Shown piece after piece: positions 1 to 7,202 of a stretch of 22,955 bases of DNA; position 1 is the stretch's first letter; the number at the start of each line of letters is the position of its first letter. The notes under the pieces are model-generated. The model saw only the letters and a list, made by a program, of their open reading frames with translations. It had not been told where the DNA came from and did not search any database. A program made the translations under genes and the position numbers. Source of the DNA: Candidatus Aegiribacteria sp. Lineage in GTDB: Bacteria; Fermentibacterota; Fermentibacteria; Fermentibacterales; Fermentibacteraceae. The DNA lies in contig JAIOSX010000115.1 in assembly GCA_021107345.1 (NCBI GenBank), positions 1-22,955 on the forward strand, in the 5' to 3' direction.

Positions 1-420
1 GATGACAAAATTCTTCTCACTCTTAACCACGATGATACTGGAGACTTCTATCTTCTACCCGGTGGAGGGCAGAAATTCGGTGAAACCCTCCAGCAGGCCA
101 TACTCAGGGAAGTGATGGAGGAGACAGGCTGGCTTGTGAAACCGGGAGAGCTGATCCTGGTAAGGGATTACATCGGATCAAACCATGAATTCGCCAAATG
201 GGAAGCAGATGTTCATCAGACGGAGCTGATATTCCGAGCAATTCCCATCCGGCATGTAGAACAGGCTCTGGTGCCCGATCCCTGGCAGACAGGTATTGAA
301 TGGGTGAGCATCGATGACCTGAAAGGCGGAAGGATATTTCCCTCGGTTCTAAAGGATATTCTTCCTGAAGTAATTTCCGGTACATACCGTGGACCGATCT
401 ACCTGGGAGATATTAACTGA
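1..420 (+). CDS. Nudix hydrolase, 5'-truncated by the window edge
   Basis: The frame is open from base 1 and ends in TGA at 418-420, so the N-terminus lies outside the window. The visible 139 residues begin DDKILLTLNHDDTGDFYLLP and carry a complete Nudix box (G-x5-E-x7-R-E-x-x-E-E-x-G) encoded at about 61-132. The REVMEETG core supplies the glutamates that bind the divalent metal. Family members hydrolyse nucleoside diphosphates linked to another group (for example oxidised nucleotides, ADP-ribose or dinucleoside polyphosphates). The substrate cannot be read from this sequence. An internal ATG at 112 lies inside the Nudix box and is not a sensible start. The gene converges on the sulfatase-fold gene with a 54-bp gap in which I see no clear terminator. 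Confidence 0.93.
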   Translation, partial: DDKILLTLNHDDTGDFYLLPGGGQKFGETLQQAILREVMEETGWLVKPGELILVRDYIGSNHEFAKWEADVHQTELIFRAIPIRHVEQALVPDPWQTGIEWVSIDDLKGGRIFPSVLKDILPEVISGTYRGPIYLGDIN

Positions 421-474
421 TAGCATCCGGATCTGTCAGCAGTCCGCAGGACAATAACACAGGATGAAACTGAA

Positions 475-1794
475 TCAGATGTATCCCAGATCCTCAAGAA
501 CTCGGGTTGATGAACTGTCAAGATCCTGCACTCTGGGAGGGTCCCACAGCATGGGGGTGGCCCGGTAATAATCAAGGAGTTCCATCAGGGTTGAGTCGGC
601 TTCCAAGGGTATACGCTCTCCCGAAACAGTCTGAAGATCGAACATGTAGTAGCTATCCGTACTTCCTTCTCTTGTGACCAACCCCTTCATGCTTCCATAT
701 ACGACTGCTGCAATGGGAGTTTCCCCTAGCATCAGTCCAGGGAACATCAACTGACTGGCTGGAAGAGGTCTTATATCCCTGGCGGCCAGGCTGAAAAGAT
801 CAACACCCTCGACACAAGTTGTATTCTCTATTGAACATATGGAAAGGAGGGTTGGAAGAATATCGAACAACCCGGCGGGTTCCATAATTATTTCTCCGGC
901 TGGTATTCCAGGACCCGACATGAACAGCGGTACATGCAAAAGTTCCTGATACAACTGCCCCCCGTGGCCTACCCATCCCCACTCAAGAAATTCCTCCCCG
1001 TGATCGGCTGCAACCATGATGATTGTACTGTCTGCGTAACCACGAAGACGAAGCTCGCTGAAGAGCCTTCCAAGTTGAGTGTCCACCCAGGTTATACCGC
1101 CATCGTAGCGGGACAGAAAATGCTCAAGGTGTTCAGGATGTACGATCCGTCCGTCGTCAGTGATTTCCCAGTAATAAACCTCAAGGGTATCATCGGGAAA
1201 GTACATATTATCGTAAGGCGGAGGTGGATCGTATGGGGTATGAACATCGAAGAAATGAAGAACGGCCAGGAATGGTCTTTCATCATTGTCCGATTCAAGC
1301 CACTGAAGGAATTCATTAACGGTAAGCGCTGCCCTTCTTGCTCCCAGGTCGTTGCAGGAGTAGTGATCGAATCCTCTTGAAAAGCCATGATTCTCGTTAA
1401 GAAGAACCACATTGAAAATTCCACAGGTCCTGTATCCGGCATCGCTGAATATAGTTGGAATAATGGGTACTTCACTGTGCAGACGGTGATCCCCATCAAG
1501 CCTTCTTCCGGTTCCGTGTTGTTTTGCGTTGAGCCCTGTGAAAATTGTAGCGGTTGAAGGAAGGGTCCAGGGAGCTTGTGCCTGGCAGTTTTCCCACCTT
1601 GTGCCAGCCGCCGCAAGACTGTCCAGTGACGGAGAAGTATCCCGGCAGTAGCCGTAGCAGCTTAAATGGTCAGCCCTCAGGGTGTCTATAATTATTAGTA
1701 TTACATTCGGTCTGTCTATGGCTGTGGGTGTGTTTCCACATGAGAAGATGAAAATAAGTGCAACTGAAAGTAAAGTGAAATGAATTTTCTGCAT
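475..1794 (-). CDS. Sulfatase-fold (alkaline phosphatase superfamily) lipoprotein
   Basis: A 439-residue protein with a lipoprotein-type signal (hydrophobic residues 6-18, Cys19 in IFSC), so probably anchored outside the cytoplasm. The N-terminal sulfatase motif NVILIIIDTLRADHLSCYGY gives the metal-binding aspartates. ADHGEEF and the following GHGG supply the later Asp/His ligands. The nucleophile position lies in APWTLPSTATIFTG: where classical sulfatases have C/S-x-P-x-R, this protein has T77-L-P-S-T, so a formylglycine-type sulfatase is unlikely. Thr is the nucleophile in the phosphoethanolamine/phosphoglycerol transferases of the same superfamily, so a phosphohydrolase or phosphotransferase role is possible. 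The substrate is unknown. Its ATG is 2 nt past the alkD stop, so it appears to be the last gene of the DNA repair operon, an odd place for an envelope enzyme. Confidence 0.88.
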   Translation of the reverse strand: MQKIHFTLLSVALIFIFSCGNTPTAIDRPNVILIIIDTLRADHLSCYGYCRDTSPSLDSLAAAGTRWENCQAQAPWTLPSTATIFTGLNAKQHGTGRRLDGDHRLHSEVPIIPTIFSDAGYRTCGIFNVVLLNENHGFSRGFDHYSCNDLGARRAALTVNEFLQWLESDNDERPFLAVLHFFDVHTPYDPPPPYDNMYFPDDTLEVYYWEITDDGRIVHPEHLEHFLSRYDGGITWVDTQLGRLFSELRLRGYADSTIIMVAADHGEEFLEWGWVGHGGQLYQELLHVPLFMSGPGIPAGEIIMEPAGLFDILPTLLSICSIENTTCVEGVDLFSLAARDIRPLPASQLMFPGLMLGETPIAAVVYGSMKGLVTREGSTDSYYMFDLQTVSGERIPLEADSTLMELLDYYRATPMLWDPPRVQDLDSSSTRVLEDLGYI

Positions 1795-1796
1795 TT

Positions 1797-2507
1797 CTAG
1801 ATTACACCTTTCAGGTATTTCTGCCGTCTCTCCTCCGGGAATCTCTCTATGGCATATCTGAGCATTGTCCTTGGCATATTTTTGTAATGCTTCCTCAGAA
1901 ACTTTTCCTCGGCTTCAAGGTTCCTCTTGCCAATTTCCCTCAACATCCATCCAACAGCCTTATGAATCAGGTCATGATTATCATTGATCAACTTTTCGGA
2001 TATTGCAAGTGCATCGCTGAAATCGTTCCTCCTGATGAAGTATTGTGTGGATATTATGGCTATCCGTTTCTTCCACAGATCATTTGATTCCGCAAATCCA
2101 TACAGGGATCTTCTATCTCTATCATAGAGCCAGGCACCGGGAATATGAGGGGCAGAAAGGTCAACAAGATCCCAGTTGTTTATCCACTGTGTACTGCTCA
2201 TGTACAGATTGTAGATATTCTCTCTGAGTTCCCCGCCACCTCTCTTGAAGGAATCCACCAGTATGAGAAGCGCAAAAAGCCTTTCCTCGTGCCACCGGGA
2301 ATGCAGAAGCTTCTCCGTATCTGCCAGGGAGAGGTCTCTGAACTTCCTTACAAGTTTTCTTATGTACGGAACCCTTATGCCGAGGAATTTGTCTCCTTCG
2401 CCGTATTCACCCCTGCCTGTCTTGAAGAACCGCTGGTGGATTCTGGCTCTTTCCGGTTCTGCAAACACTCTCAGTTCGCGGGATATTTCATTGATTGTAT
2501 CAGACAT
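1797..2507 (-). CDS. alkD: AlkD-type DNA alkylpurine glycosylase (HEAT-like repeats)
   Basis: AlkD enzymes excise positively charged N3/N7-alkylated purines from DNA without flipping the base. The protein is all-helical HEAT-like, as in the family. The residues corresponding to Bacillus AlkD Trp109, Asp113, Arg148 and Trp187 are present at nearly the same spacing. In the numbering with the upstream ATG they are W114 and D118 (NNWDLVD), R150 (WKKRIAII) and W189 (VGWMLREIG), so it is probably active. I choose the ATG at 2507 (MSDTINEISREL, 236 aa) because GGAG lies 7 nt upstream of it. The alternative ATG at 2513 sits 1 nt from that site. The start overlaps the end of the AlkX gene by 8 nt, which implies translational coupling of the two glycosylases. 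Confidence 0.93.
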   Translation of the reverse strand: MSDTINEISRELRVFAEPERARIHQRFFKTGRGEYGEGDKFLGIRVPYIRKLVRKFRDLSLADTEKLLHSRWHEERLFALLILVDSFKRGGGELRENIYNLYMSSTQWINNWDLVDLSAPHIPGAWLYDRDRRSLYGFAESNDLWKKRIAIISTQYFIRRNDFSDALAISEKLINDNHDLIHKAVGWMLREIGKRNLEAEEKFLRKHYKNMPRTMLRYAIERFPEERRQKYLKGVI

Positions 2508-3786
2508 CCGCATTCTCCAGTTTCATATTCTTCAGAAGTCTTTTCAAAGGAGCCTTGATCTTTCCGGGTTTCACATCCACAAGTTCAATTCTGCCGCAGT
2601 TGTTGAATACGGTGAAATCAGCAAGCTTTGCGGCAAAGGCCGGAAGGAATTCTTCCCATTCATCGAAGCCGTCTTCGAACCGAAGGGTGTGAAGCGTGAG
2701 GACTTTTTTCTTTCGATCGGCCTTGGAATCCATCCGCCCGACGAATTCTGTTCCCCAGAGAACCGGTAGAACGAAGTATCCGTACTGTCTTTTTGCCCGG
2801 GGAACGTAACATTCAAGGGCATAGTCGAAACCGAAGAACCTGCTCATCCGTTCGCGCTGAATAATGAGATTATCGAAGGGTGAGAGAATATGCACTTCAG
2901 GTGAATTGCTGATGTTTTTATTCAGGTTTTCCAGGTGCTCAGAGAGCATATAGTACGAACTGTCACCCTCTACGCTAACCGGGATAATTTCCTTTTCCTG
3001 CAGCAGGCTTTCTGCGGCACCTGTGATGATTTCTCTGCCGGCTGCATGGATGTGTTTGACGATATTATTCATGGATGCAATGCCCTGTGTCTTAAGTGCC
3101 CTGCGTACAAGAAAGCGTCCCAGTTCGTTCTTATTGGGCATTGTGGTATCGGTACCGTCAGGCAGTACCCTTTCGGTAAGATCATAAATCCTCTGGAAAT
3201 TATCCCTTCGAGTGACCATCAGGTCACCTCTCCAAAAGAGAAGCTCAAGGGCTGTTTTTGCCGGTTTCCAGTTCCACCACTTTCCTCGCTTCACATCGGG
3301 AGCTGATTTGAAATCCCTTGATCCCAGCGACCCTTCTTTCCGTATTCGCTCAAGGATTCCATCCATCAGGTGTCCACATTTCTTCAGTCTTTCTTTGGCC
3401 CATTTGTTCTTGGGATCGCTGAAATTCTTCATCCGATAGGTGTAATATCTGTAGTCGTGCATTGGAAGATAGGATGCCGCATGGCCCCAGTACTCGAATA
3501 TCTTTCTGTCCACTGCCTGCAGCTGATGGAGCATGTCAGGATGATACCCGCTGTTTCTTGTCCAGAGCGTATGGTGATGCGCCCTCTGTACAACCGAGAT
3601 TGTGTCTATCTGTATATAGCCGAGGTTCTCGATAATACTGGCTGTTCTAAGCTTCCCGGTGGTAGTTTCAGGGTCAGATAACAGCATCTGTGAATCCAGG
3701 ATCAGCCTTCGCACCTGATCTGCACTTAAATTCATCATACTATTCATTGAAAACTCATAATACTGCTGTCTATCCCGGCGAAACAT
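2500..3786 (-). CDS. AlkX/YcaQ-type DNA glycosylase (HTH_42 winged-helix family)
   Basis: The 428-residue protein belongs to the winged-helix HTH_42 family (E. coli YcaQ/AlkX, Streptomyces AlkZ), whose members unhook DNA interstrand crosslinks and remove bulky N7-alkylguanines. The signature near the N-terminus is LGYIQIDTISVVQRAHHHTL. It contains Q59-I-D61, the Q-x-D catalytic pair of the YcaQ/AlkX branch, rather than the Q-x-Q of AlkZ. WGHAASYLPMHDYRYY and the later SPFDNLIIQRERMSRFFGFDY and LPVLWGTEFVGRMDSKADRK stretches are further family features. The start is uncertain. The ATG at 3786 has no Shine-Dalgarno sequence, and a start at 3747 (MNSMMNLSADQV) would place the conserved domain at the N-terminus as in the family. 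The gene lies 27 nt after the propeller lipoprotein and overlaps alkD. Confidence 0.9.
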   Translation of the reverse strand: MFRRDRQQYYEFSMNSMMNLSADQVRRLILDSQMLLSDPETTTGKLRTASIIENLGYIQIDTISVVQRAHHHTLWTRNSGYHPDMLHQLQAVDRKIFEYWGHAASYLPMHDYRYYTYRMKNFSDPKNKWAKERLKKCGHLMDGILERIRKEGSLGSRDFKSAPDVKRGKWWNWKPAKTALELLFWRGDLMVTRRDNFQRIYDLTERVLPDGTDTTMPNKNELGRFLVRRALKTQGIASMNNIVKHIHAAGREIITGAAESLLQEKEIIPVSVEGDSSYYMLSEHLENLNKNISNSPEVHILSPFDNLIIQRERMSRFFGFDYALECYVPRAKRQYGYFVLPVLWGTEFVGRMDSKADRKKKVLTLHTLRFEDGFDEWEEFLPAFAAKLADFTVFNNCGRIELVDVKPGKIKAPLKRLLKNMKLENADV

Positions 3787-3813
3787 TGAGGTTCGCTTAT
3801 AGTGATTCTATTC

Positions 3814-4788
3814 CTATTTCTCCAGGCTTATGATTTTGTCAAGGTTAGAACAGATCAGTGCCCGGTTACCATTCGGGTTTATGGCAATATCGTATACCGT
3901 CCCATAACCTGATGTTGTAGCTTCCACATCGTTATTCTGAGTATTTATTACAGAGACACTGCTGCTCTTGTGAGCTACGAAAAGGTAATGATCGTCAGGG
4001 GTGACAGCAACTTCGATGGCGGGGCTTGATATCGGATAGGTGGAATAACACTGGCCTGTTCCCGTATCTATTCCCCATATCTCACTAAGTGAATCCGGAG
4101 CTGCATAGACCAGATTGCCTGATCCTGCATACAGATCGTTTATTCCACCCGGAACCGCACATTCAGTTAATACGGTACTGAAATCATCGGTGGAGATTTT
4201 CTTAATCGTGTTATCGTAACCGTCAGCTATGAAAATCGCTGACCCATCCGCAGTAATGACTGCTGCTACCGGGTTATGCAGTCCGGATACGGAATCCACC
4301 GCTGTTACATCCCACGACTGCGAGTTGATTGTAATAATGGTCCCGTCTTCTCCAACGGAGTAAAGGTGCCAGCTTCCACCGGTCGGCTCTGTCAGAATGA
4401 ATCTACCGTAGGAGCTTAGGGCAACAGGGCTGTGAACTATGTAGGTACTGTTACTCACGTAGAAGAGCAGATTACCGCAGAGCGCAAGGGCATATCCCCC
4501 CTCGGCGGTTGCTCCCACATCTTCAACCGGATACCCCTCGAGGTATACCCTGGCAAGGCAGTAACCTTGTTCGTAATCTATGAAGTAGAGGCTGTCCACC
4601 GCTGCAATTCCATCTCCGCCATCCTTCAGATAGCAGCAGTTTAATGGAATACCGGAAACTGATATGTCCTGAAGAAAACAGAAGGGAAAATCAGCTGATA
4701 TGACCGGACTGGTAATCCCGCAACTGGTTCCTGATAAAATAATAACCGCAGCAGCGAAAGCTGAGAGTAATACTACTGTTTTTTTCAT
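3814..4788 (-). CDS. Beta-propeller (YVTN/NHL-like) lipoprotein
   Basis: The 324-residue protein starts with a lysine-rich hydrophobic signal (MKKTVVLLSAFAAAVIILSG) and Cys23, so it is probably a lipoprotein, although the lipobox GTSC is imperfect. The rest is made of short repeating beta-rich units of the YVTN/NHL kind: LHNPVAAVITADGSAIFIAD, PAIEVAVTPDDHYLFVAHKS and VYDIAINPNGNRALICSN. These units are typical of propellers that bind proteins or small ligands. I choose the ATG at 4788: AGGAG at 4796-4800 lies 7 nt before it but abuts the alternative ATG at 4794 (which would overlap the DUF72 stop as ATGA). No catalytic motif is visible. It sits between cytoplasmic DNA-repair genes, so its role there is unclear. 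Confidence 0.75.
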   Translation of the reverse strand: MKKTVVLLSAFAAAVIILSGTSCGITSPVISADFPFCFLQDISVSGIPLNCCYLKDGGDGIAAVDSLYFIDYEQGYCLARVYLEGYPVEDVGATAEGGYALALCGNLLFYVSNSTYIVHSPVALSSYGRFILTEPTGGSWHLYSVGEDGTIITINSQSWDVTAVDSVSGLHNPVAAVITADGSAIFIADGYDNTIKKISTDDFSTVLTECAVPGGINDLYAGSGNLVYAAPDSLSEIWGIDTGTGQCYSTYPISSPAIEVAVTPDDHYLFVAHKSSSVSVINTQNNDVEATTSGYGTVYDIAINPNGNRALICSNLDKIISLEK

Positions 4789-4790
4789 AA

Positions 4791-5588
4791 TCATTCTCCT
4801 GTAAACAGTTCTTTCATTTTAATTGCATCCCTTACGGCCTGGCCGAAATGGCAATTGTTGAACATTACGAATATCTTTCCTGACTCCGCTCCTAACCTGT
4901 TTATAGCAGGGAGCCAGGCCTGAAGTTCCTCATCACTGTAAGTATAATCATACCGAAGTGCACCGCCGTTCCACCACCGGGAGATATTCCTGCCATGAAA
5001 TCTTACGTATCCAAAGGGTTTCCCTCCTATTGCAACAGGAGGCGGCAGATGGGGAAGCCTGGGCAGATCAACAGAAACGAGGGGCATCCCGGCACCGCTT
5101 ATCCGCTCAAGAATGTCCTTCCGGTACCATTTATCGTATCTGAATTCCACAGCGAGCGGTACTTCACCTGTTTTCCTGTTGAGTTCTTCTACGTAGCGCA
5201 CACTCGATTCTGAAGGTTTGAATGAATAGGGAAACTGTGCGAGGAGACCGGAGAGCTTTTCTTTTTCAATAAACGGTTCAAGCATCCTGCAATACTGGTC
5301 CCACTGTACCGGAGAAGCATCCCTCGAGTGTGTCATACTGGAATGCAGCTTTACTGTGAACTGGAAATCATCAGGGGTTTTATTTACCATGTTCCATGAA
5401 ACTCCGGGATGCATTATTCTGTAGTACGTGCTGTTCACCTCAACGGTGGAAAAATGCTTTGAGTAGAAATCCAGCATCTTACCTGCCGGGGTACCGGGGG
5501 GATAGAAGGGGCCAACCCAGTCAGGAAAGCTGTATCCGGAGGTACCCAGTTGCAGTTCTATTTTACTGTGCTGTTTTTCAGAGTTCAA
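4791..5588 (-). CDS. DUF72 (YecE-like) protein
   Basis: The 265-residue protein is a full-length DUF72 member with a predicted TIM-barrel fold. Diagnostic segments are LQLGTSGYSFPDWVGPFYPP at the N-terminus, then STVEVNSTYYRI, FQFTVKLHSSMTHSRDA, the AVEFR strand, PFGYVRFHGRN and VMFNNCHFGQAVRDA. The biochemical function of DUF72 is not established. Here it sits between dinB and the glycosylase genes in a single operon, which suggests a nucleic-acid-related or damage-related role (inference). The start is TTG at 5588 with AGGGTG about 5 nt upstream. The gap to dinB is 43 nt. Confidence 0.9.
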   Translation of the reverse strand: MNSEKQHSKIELQLGTSGYSFPDWVGPFYPPGTPAGKMLDFYSKHFSTVEVNSTYYRIMHPGVSWNMVNKTPDDFQFTVKLHSSMTHSRDASPVQWDQYCRMLEPFIEKEKLSGLLAQFPYSFKPSESSVRYVEELNRKTGEVPLAVEFRYDKWYRKDILERISGAGMPLVSVDLPRLPHLPPPVAIGGKPFGYVRFHGRNISRWWNGGALRYDYTYSDEELQAWLPAINRLGAESGKIFVMFNNCHFGQAVRDAIKMKELFTGE

Positions 5589-5631
5589 TGTTCACCCTTA
5601 TCATTACCCGCCACGGGCGCTGTTCATCAAA

Positions 5632-6768
5632 TCATATTCCTGCAATTGTTCTGCCCCCGGTAACAGCCTTCTCGCCGTAACGGTGCCGTATATGGTCAAT
5701 CGTCGTATCGATTTTTTCATTTCTGCCTCCGAATATATCAAGATGGCGCCCTGATTCATCGGTAAGGGAACTGAGGCATACTCCTATGAGCCTTATCCTG
5801 GAGTTGATCGCAAGACGGGCAAGAGAACGCGCAGCGGTGTAGATTGTTCTGACGCTGTCTGTGTATTCTGCGAGTAACCGGACCCTCGAGCGGCGCTGCA
5901 TATTACTGAGCCTGTACTTCAATGTGACGGTACTTCCCGCAAGCCCTTTATCGCGGGCTCTGCGAGCCACTTTCTGGCTCATCAACGCAAGCACCGGAAG
6001 ATAATCATCCGATTTCATTACATCCGTACTGAACGTATGTTCGTTGCTTATTGAAAGTGGCTTCGGAGAAAGGTCTCCGGGTACCACGGGTGAATCATCG
6101 ATTCCTCTGCAGAGAAGATAAAGACTTTCGCCATGCTTTCCCAGAAGGGCTCGAAGCTGCTGCCGGGTGAATTTTCGCAGGTCTGCTATTTTTTCTATCC
6201 CCAGGCTGAGAAAACGCCTCTGTGTGGCAGGGCCTACGCCCCAGATCCTGCCCATCGGAAAATCGATGATGTCAGCCGGTTTCAGCTCCGCGATCCCTCT
6301 TGGTTTAGCTTCGTTTGAAGCCATCTTGGCCAGGAACCTGTTTTGTGCAATGCCTATGCTGGCCCAGAGGCCCGTACCGTCCAGAATATCCTTCTGTATG
6401 CGCATAGCCATTTCCCGGGGCAATTCGTCACTGATAACGCCGGTTACGTCCATGAACGCCTCATCAATGCTGGCGGGGTCGAGTATGGGGGAAAAGGACA
6501 GAAGTATCTCCAGAATCCTTCTGGTATAGGATGCGTAGCTCCTGTGGCTTCCGGAAATTATGGCTGCGTCCGGCGCAAGCCGAATGGCGTTGAGTATCGA
6601 CATGCCTGCTCTTATCCCCTGCTCGCGGGCTTCGTAGCTGCAGGAGGCCACAACTGACCGGAGGGTTCTGCCTCCCACAATTACAGGTTCTCTCTCAAGC
6701 CATGGAAAGGAAAGTCGTTCCACCGATACGAAATAGGTGTCCATGTCGATGTGAAATATGGAGCGCAT
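5632..6768 (-). CDS. dinB: DNA polymerase IV (Y-family translesion polymerase DinB)
   Basis: Y-family polymerase that copies past alkylated and minor-groove-damaged bases. With the ATG at 6768 the protein has 378 residues, and the active-site numbering matches E. coli DinB almost exactly. FHIDMDTYFVSVE gives Asp8 and the steric-gate Phe13. SCSYEAREQGIRAGM follows, and ASIDEAFMDVTG gives D102-E103. A helix-hairpin-helix-like stretch (GRIWGVGPATQRRFLSLGIE) and a little-finger domain follow. The usual C-terminal clamp-binding peptide is not obvious; the protein ends RYGEKAVTGGRTIAGI. A GTG at 6774 is an alternative start two codons upstream. The gene follows the small DUF6504-like gene within 15 nt and shares the LexA-box promoter. 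Confidence 0.95.
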   Translation of the reverse strand: MRSIFHIDMDTYFVSVERLSFPWLEREPVIVGGRTLRSVVASCSYEAREQGIRAGMSILNAIRLAPDAAIISGSHRSYASYTRRILEILLSFSPILDPASIDEAFMDVTGVISDELPREMAMRIQKDILDGTGLWASIGIAQNRFLAKMASNEAKPRGIAELKPADIIDFPMGRIWGVGPATQRRFLSLGIEKIADLRKFTRQQLRALLGKHGESLYLLCRGIDDSPVVPGDLSPKPLSISNEHTFSTDVMKSDDYLPVLALMSQKVARRARDKGLAGSTVTLKYRLSNMQRRSRVRLLAEYTDSVRTIYTAARSLARLAINSRIRLIGVCLSSLTDESGRHLDIFGGRNEKIDTTIDHIRHRYGEKAVTGGRTIAGI

Positions 6769-6779
6769 AAGCACACTGC

Positions 6780-7034
6780 CTAACTGTTCCGAGAATAGTG
6801 GAAATCAAGTGTCCAGGTGAGATCGGATGTGTCAAAGTGAAGTTCGTATACATCTTCTCCGCTGGTACGAACGACGTAATGAAAAAGAGTGTATGCCCCT
6901 TCACGGCTTTCCCACTGCGATGACACCGAAGCAATATGGTACACATGGCCGTTCCACCTGAACCGGCAGGGCTGCACCTTCCCGCGGACGAAATGGCCTA
7001 TCATTTCCACAAACTCATTGTACCTGGTTACCAC
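6780..7034 (-). CDS. Small DUF6504-like protein, first gene of the dinB operon
   Basis: This 84-residue protein has the pattern P-x-R-F-x-W-x-G-x-x-Y-x-I-x-x-V (QPCRFRWNGHVYHIASV), then a trailing VYELHFDTSDLTWTL. I recognise this pattern from DUF6504, a small family often encoded beside Y-family polymerases; the assignment is from memory of the pattern. The start is GTG at 7034. GGAGGAGG at 7041-7048 ends 6 nt upstream of it, and the predicted transcription start (about 7050) lies inside the longer open frame that runs back to 7085, which excludes the ATG there. The spacing of 5-11 nt to dinB implies coupled translation. Its function is unknown. A polymerase accessory role is an inference from position only. 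Confidence 0.7.
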   Translation of the reverse strand: MVTRYNEFVEMIGHFVRGKVQPCRFRWNGHVYHIASVSSQWESREGAYTLFHYVVRTSGEDVYELHFDTSDLTWTLDFHYSRNS

Positions 7035-7056
7035 ATTCCACCTCCTCCACGAAACA

Positions 7057-7085
7057 AGAATAGTAAACACATGTTCAGTAGTCAA
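7057..7085 (-). promoter_or_regulatory. Sigma70-type promoter of the dinB/alkX/alkD operon
   Basis: On the minus strand TTGACT (7085-7080) is separated by exactly 17 bp from TATTCT (7062-7057), close to TTGACA-17-TATAAT. Transcription would start near 7050, leaving a leader of about 16 nt that contains just the GGAGGAGG ribosome binding site before the GTG at 7034. Confidence 0.7.
7064..7077 (-). promoter_or_regulatory. Candidate LexA (SOS) operator inside the promoter spacer
   Basis: The minus strand reads TGAACATGTGTTTA, which agrees at 12 of 14 positions with the Bacillus-type LexA consensus CGAACRNRYGTTYC. Both half-sites are kept as GAAC-N4-GTTT. It lies wholly between the -35 and -10 hexamers, where a bound repressor would block RNA polymerase. 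A dinB gene directly downstream makes SOS control credible. The LexA motif of this lineage is not known to me, so the match is by analogy with the widespread GAAC-N4-GTTC class. Confidence 0.6.
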
Positions 7086-7129
7086 GTTTCAGGCAGATGA
7101 GGTCAGGCCTGTACGAAATAGAGGATTCC

Positions 7130-7138
7130 TGGTATAAT
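7130..7138 (+). promoter_or_regulatory. Extended -10 promoter of the secreted propeller gene
   Basis: TGGTATAAT is a perfect extended -10 element (TGnTATAAT). No convincing -35 lies 17 bp upstream, as is common for extended -10 promoters. The leader to the ATG at 7203 would be about 58 nt. It is divergent from the dinB operon promoter, about 45 bp away. Confidence 0.5.
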
Positions 7139-7202
7139 AGTATAGAATTATTACTTTAGTATATTTTATTGGTTATACAGACTAGGGAAGCGGGGAAACA
7201 GC

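Noticed and set aside
421..474. Terminator between the convergent Nudix and sulfatase-fold genes
   Set aside because: Only a 4-bp GTCC-GCA-GGAC stem without a T-run is visible.
934..1380. 148-residue + strand ORF opposite the sulfatase-fold gene, and similar long antisense ORFs across the window
   Set aside because: They lie antisense to genes with clear family motifs, have no recognisable domains and no ribosome binding site context.
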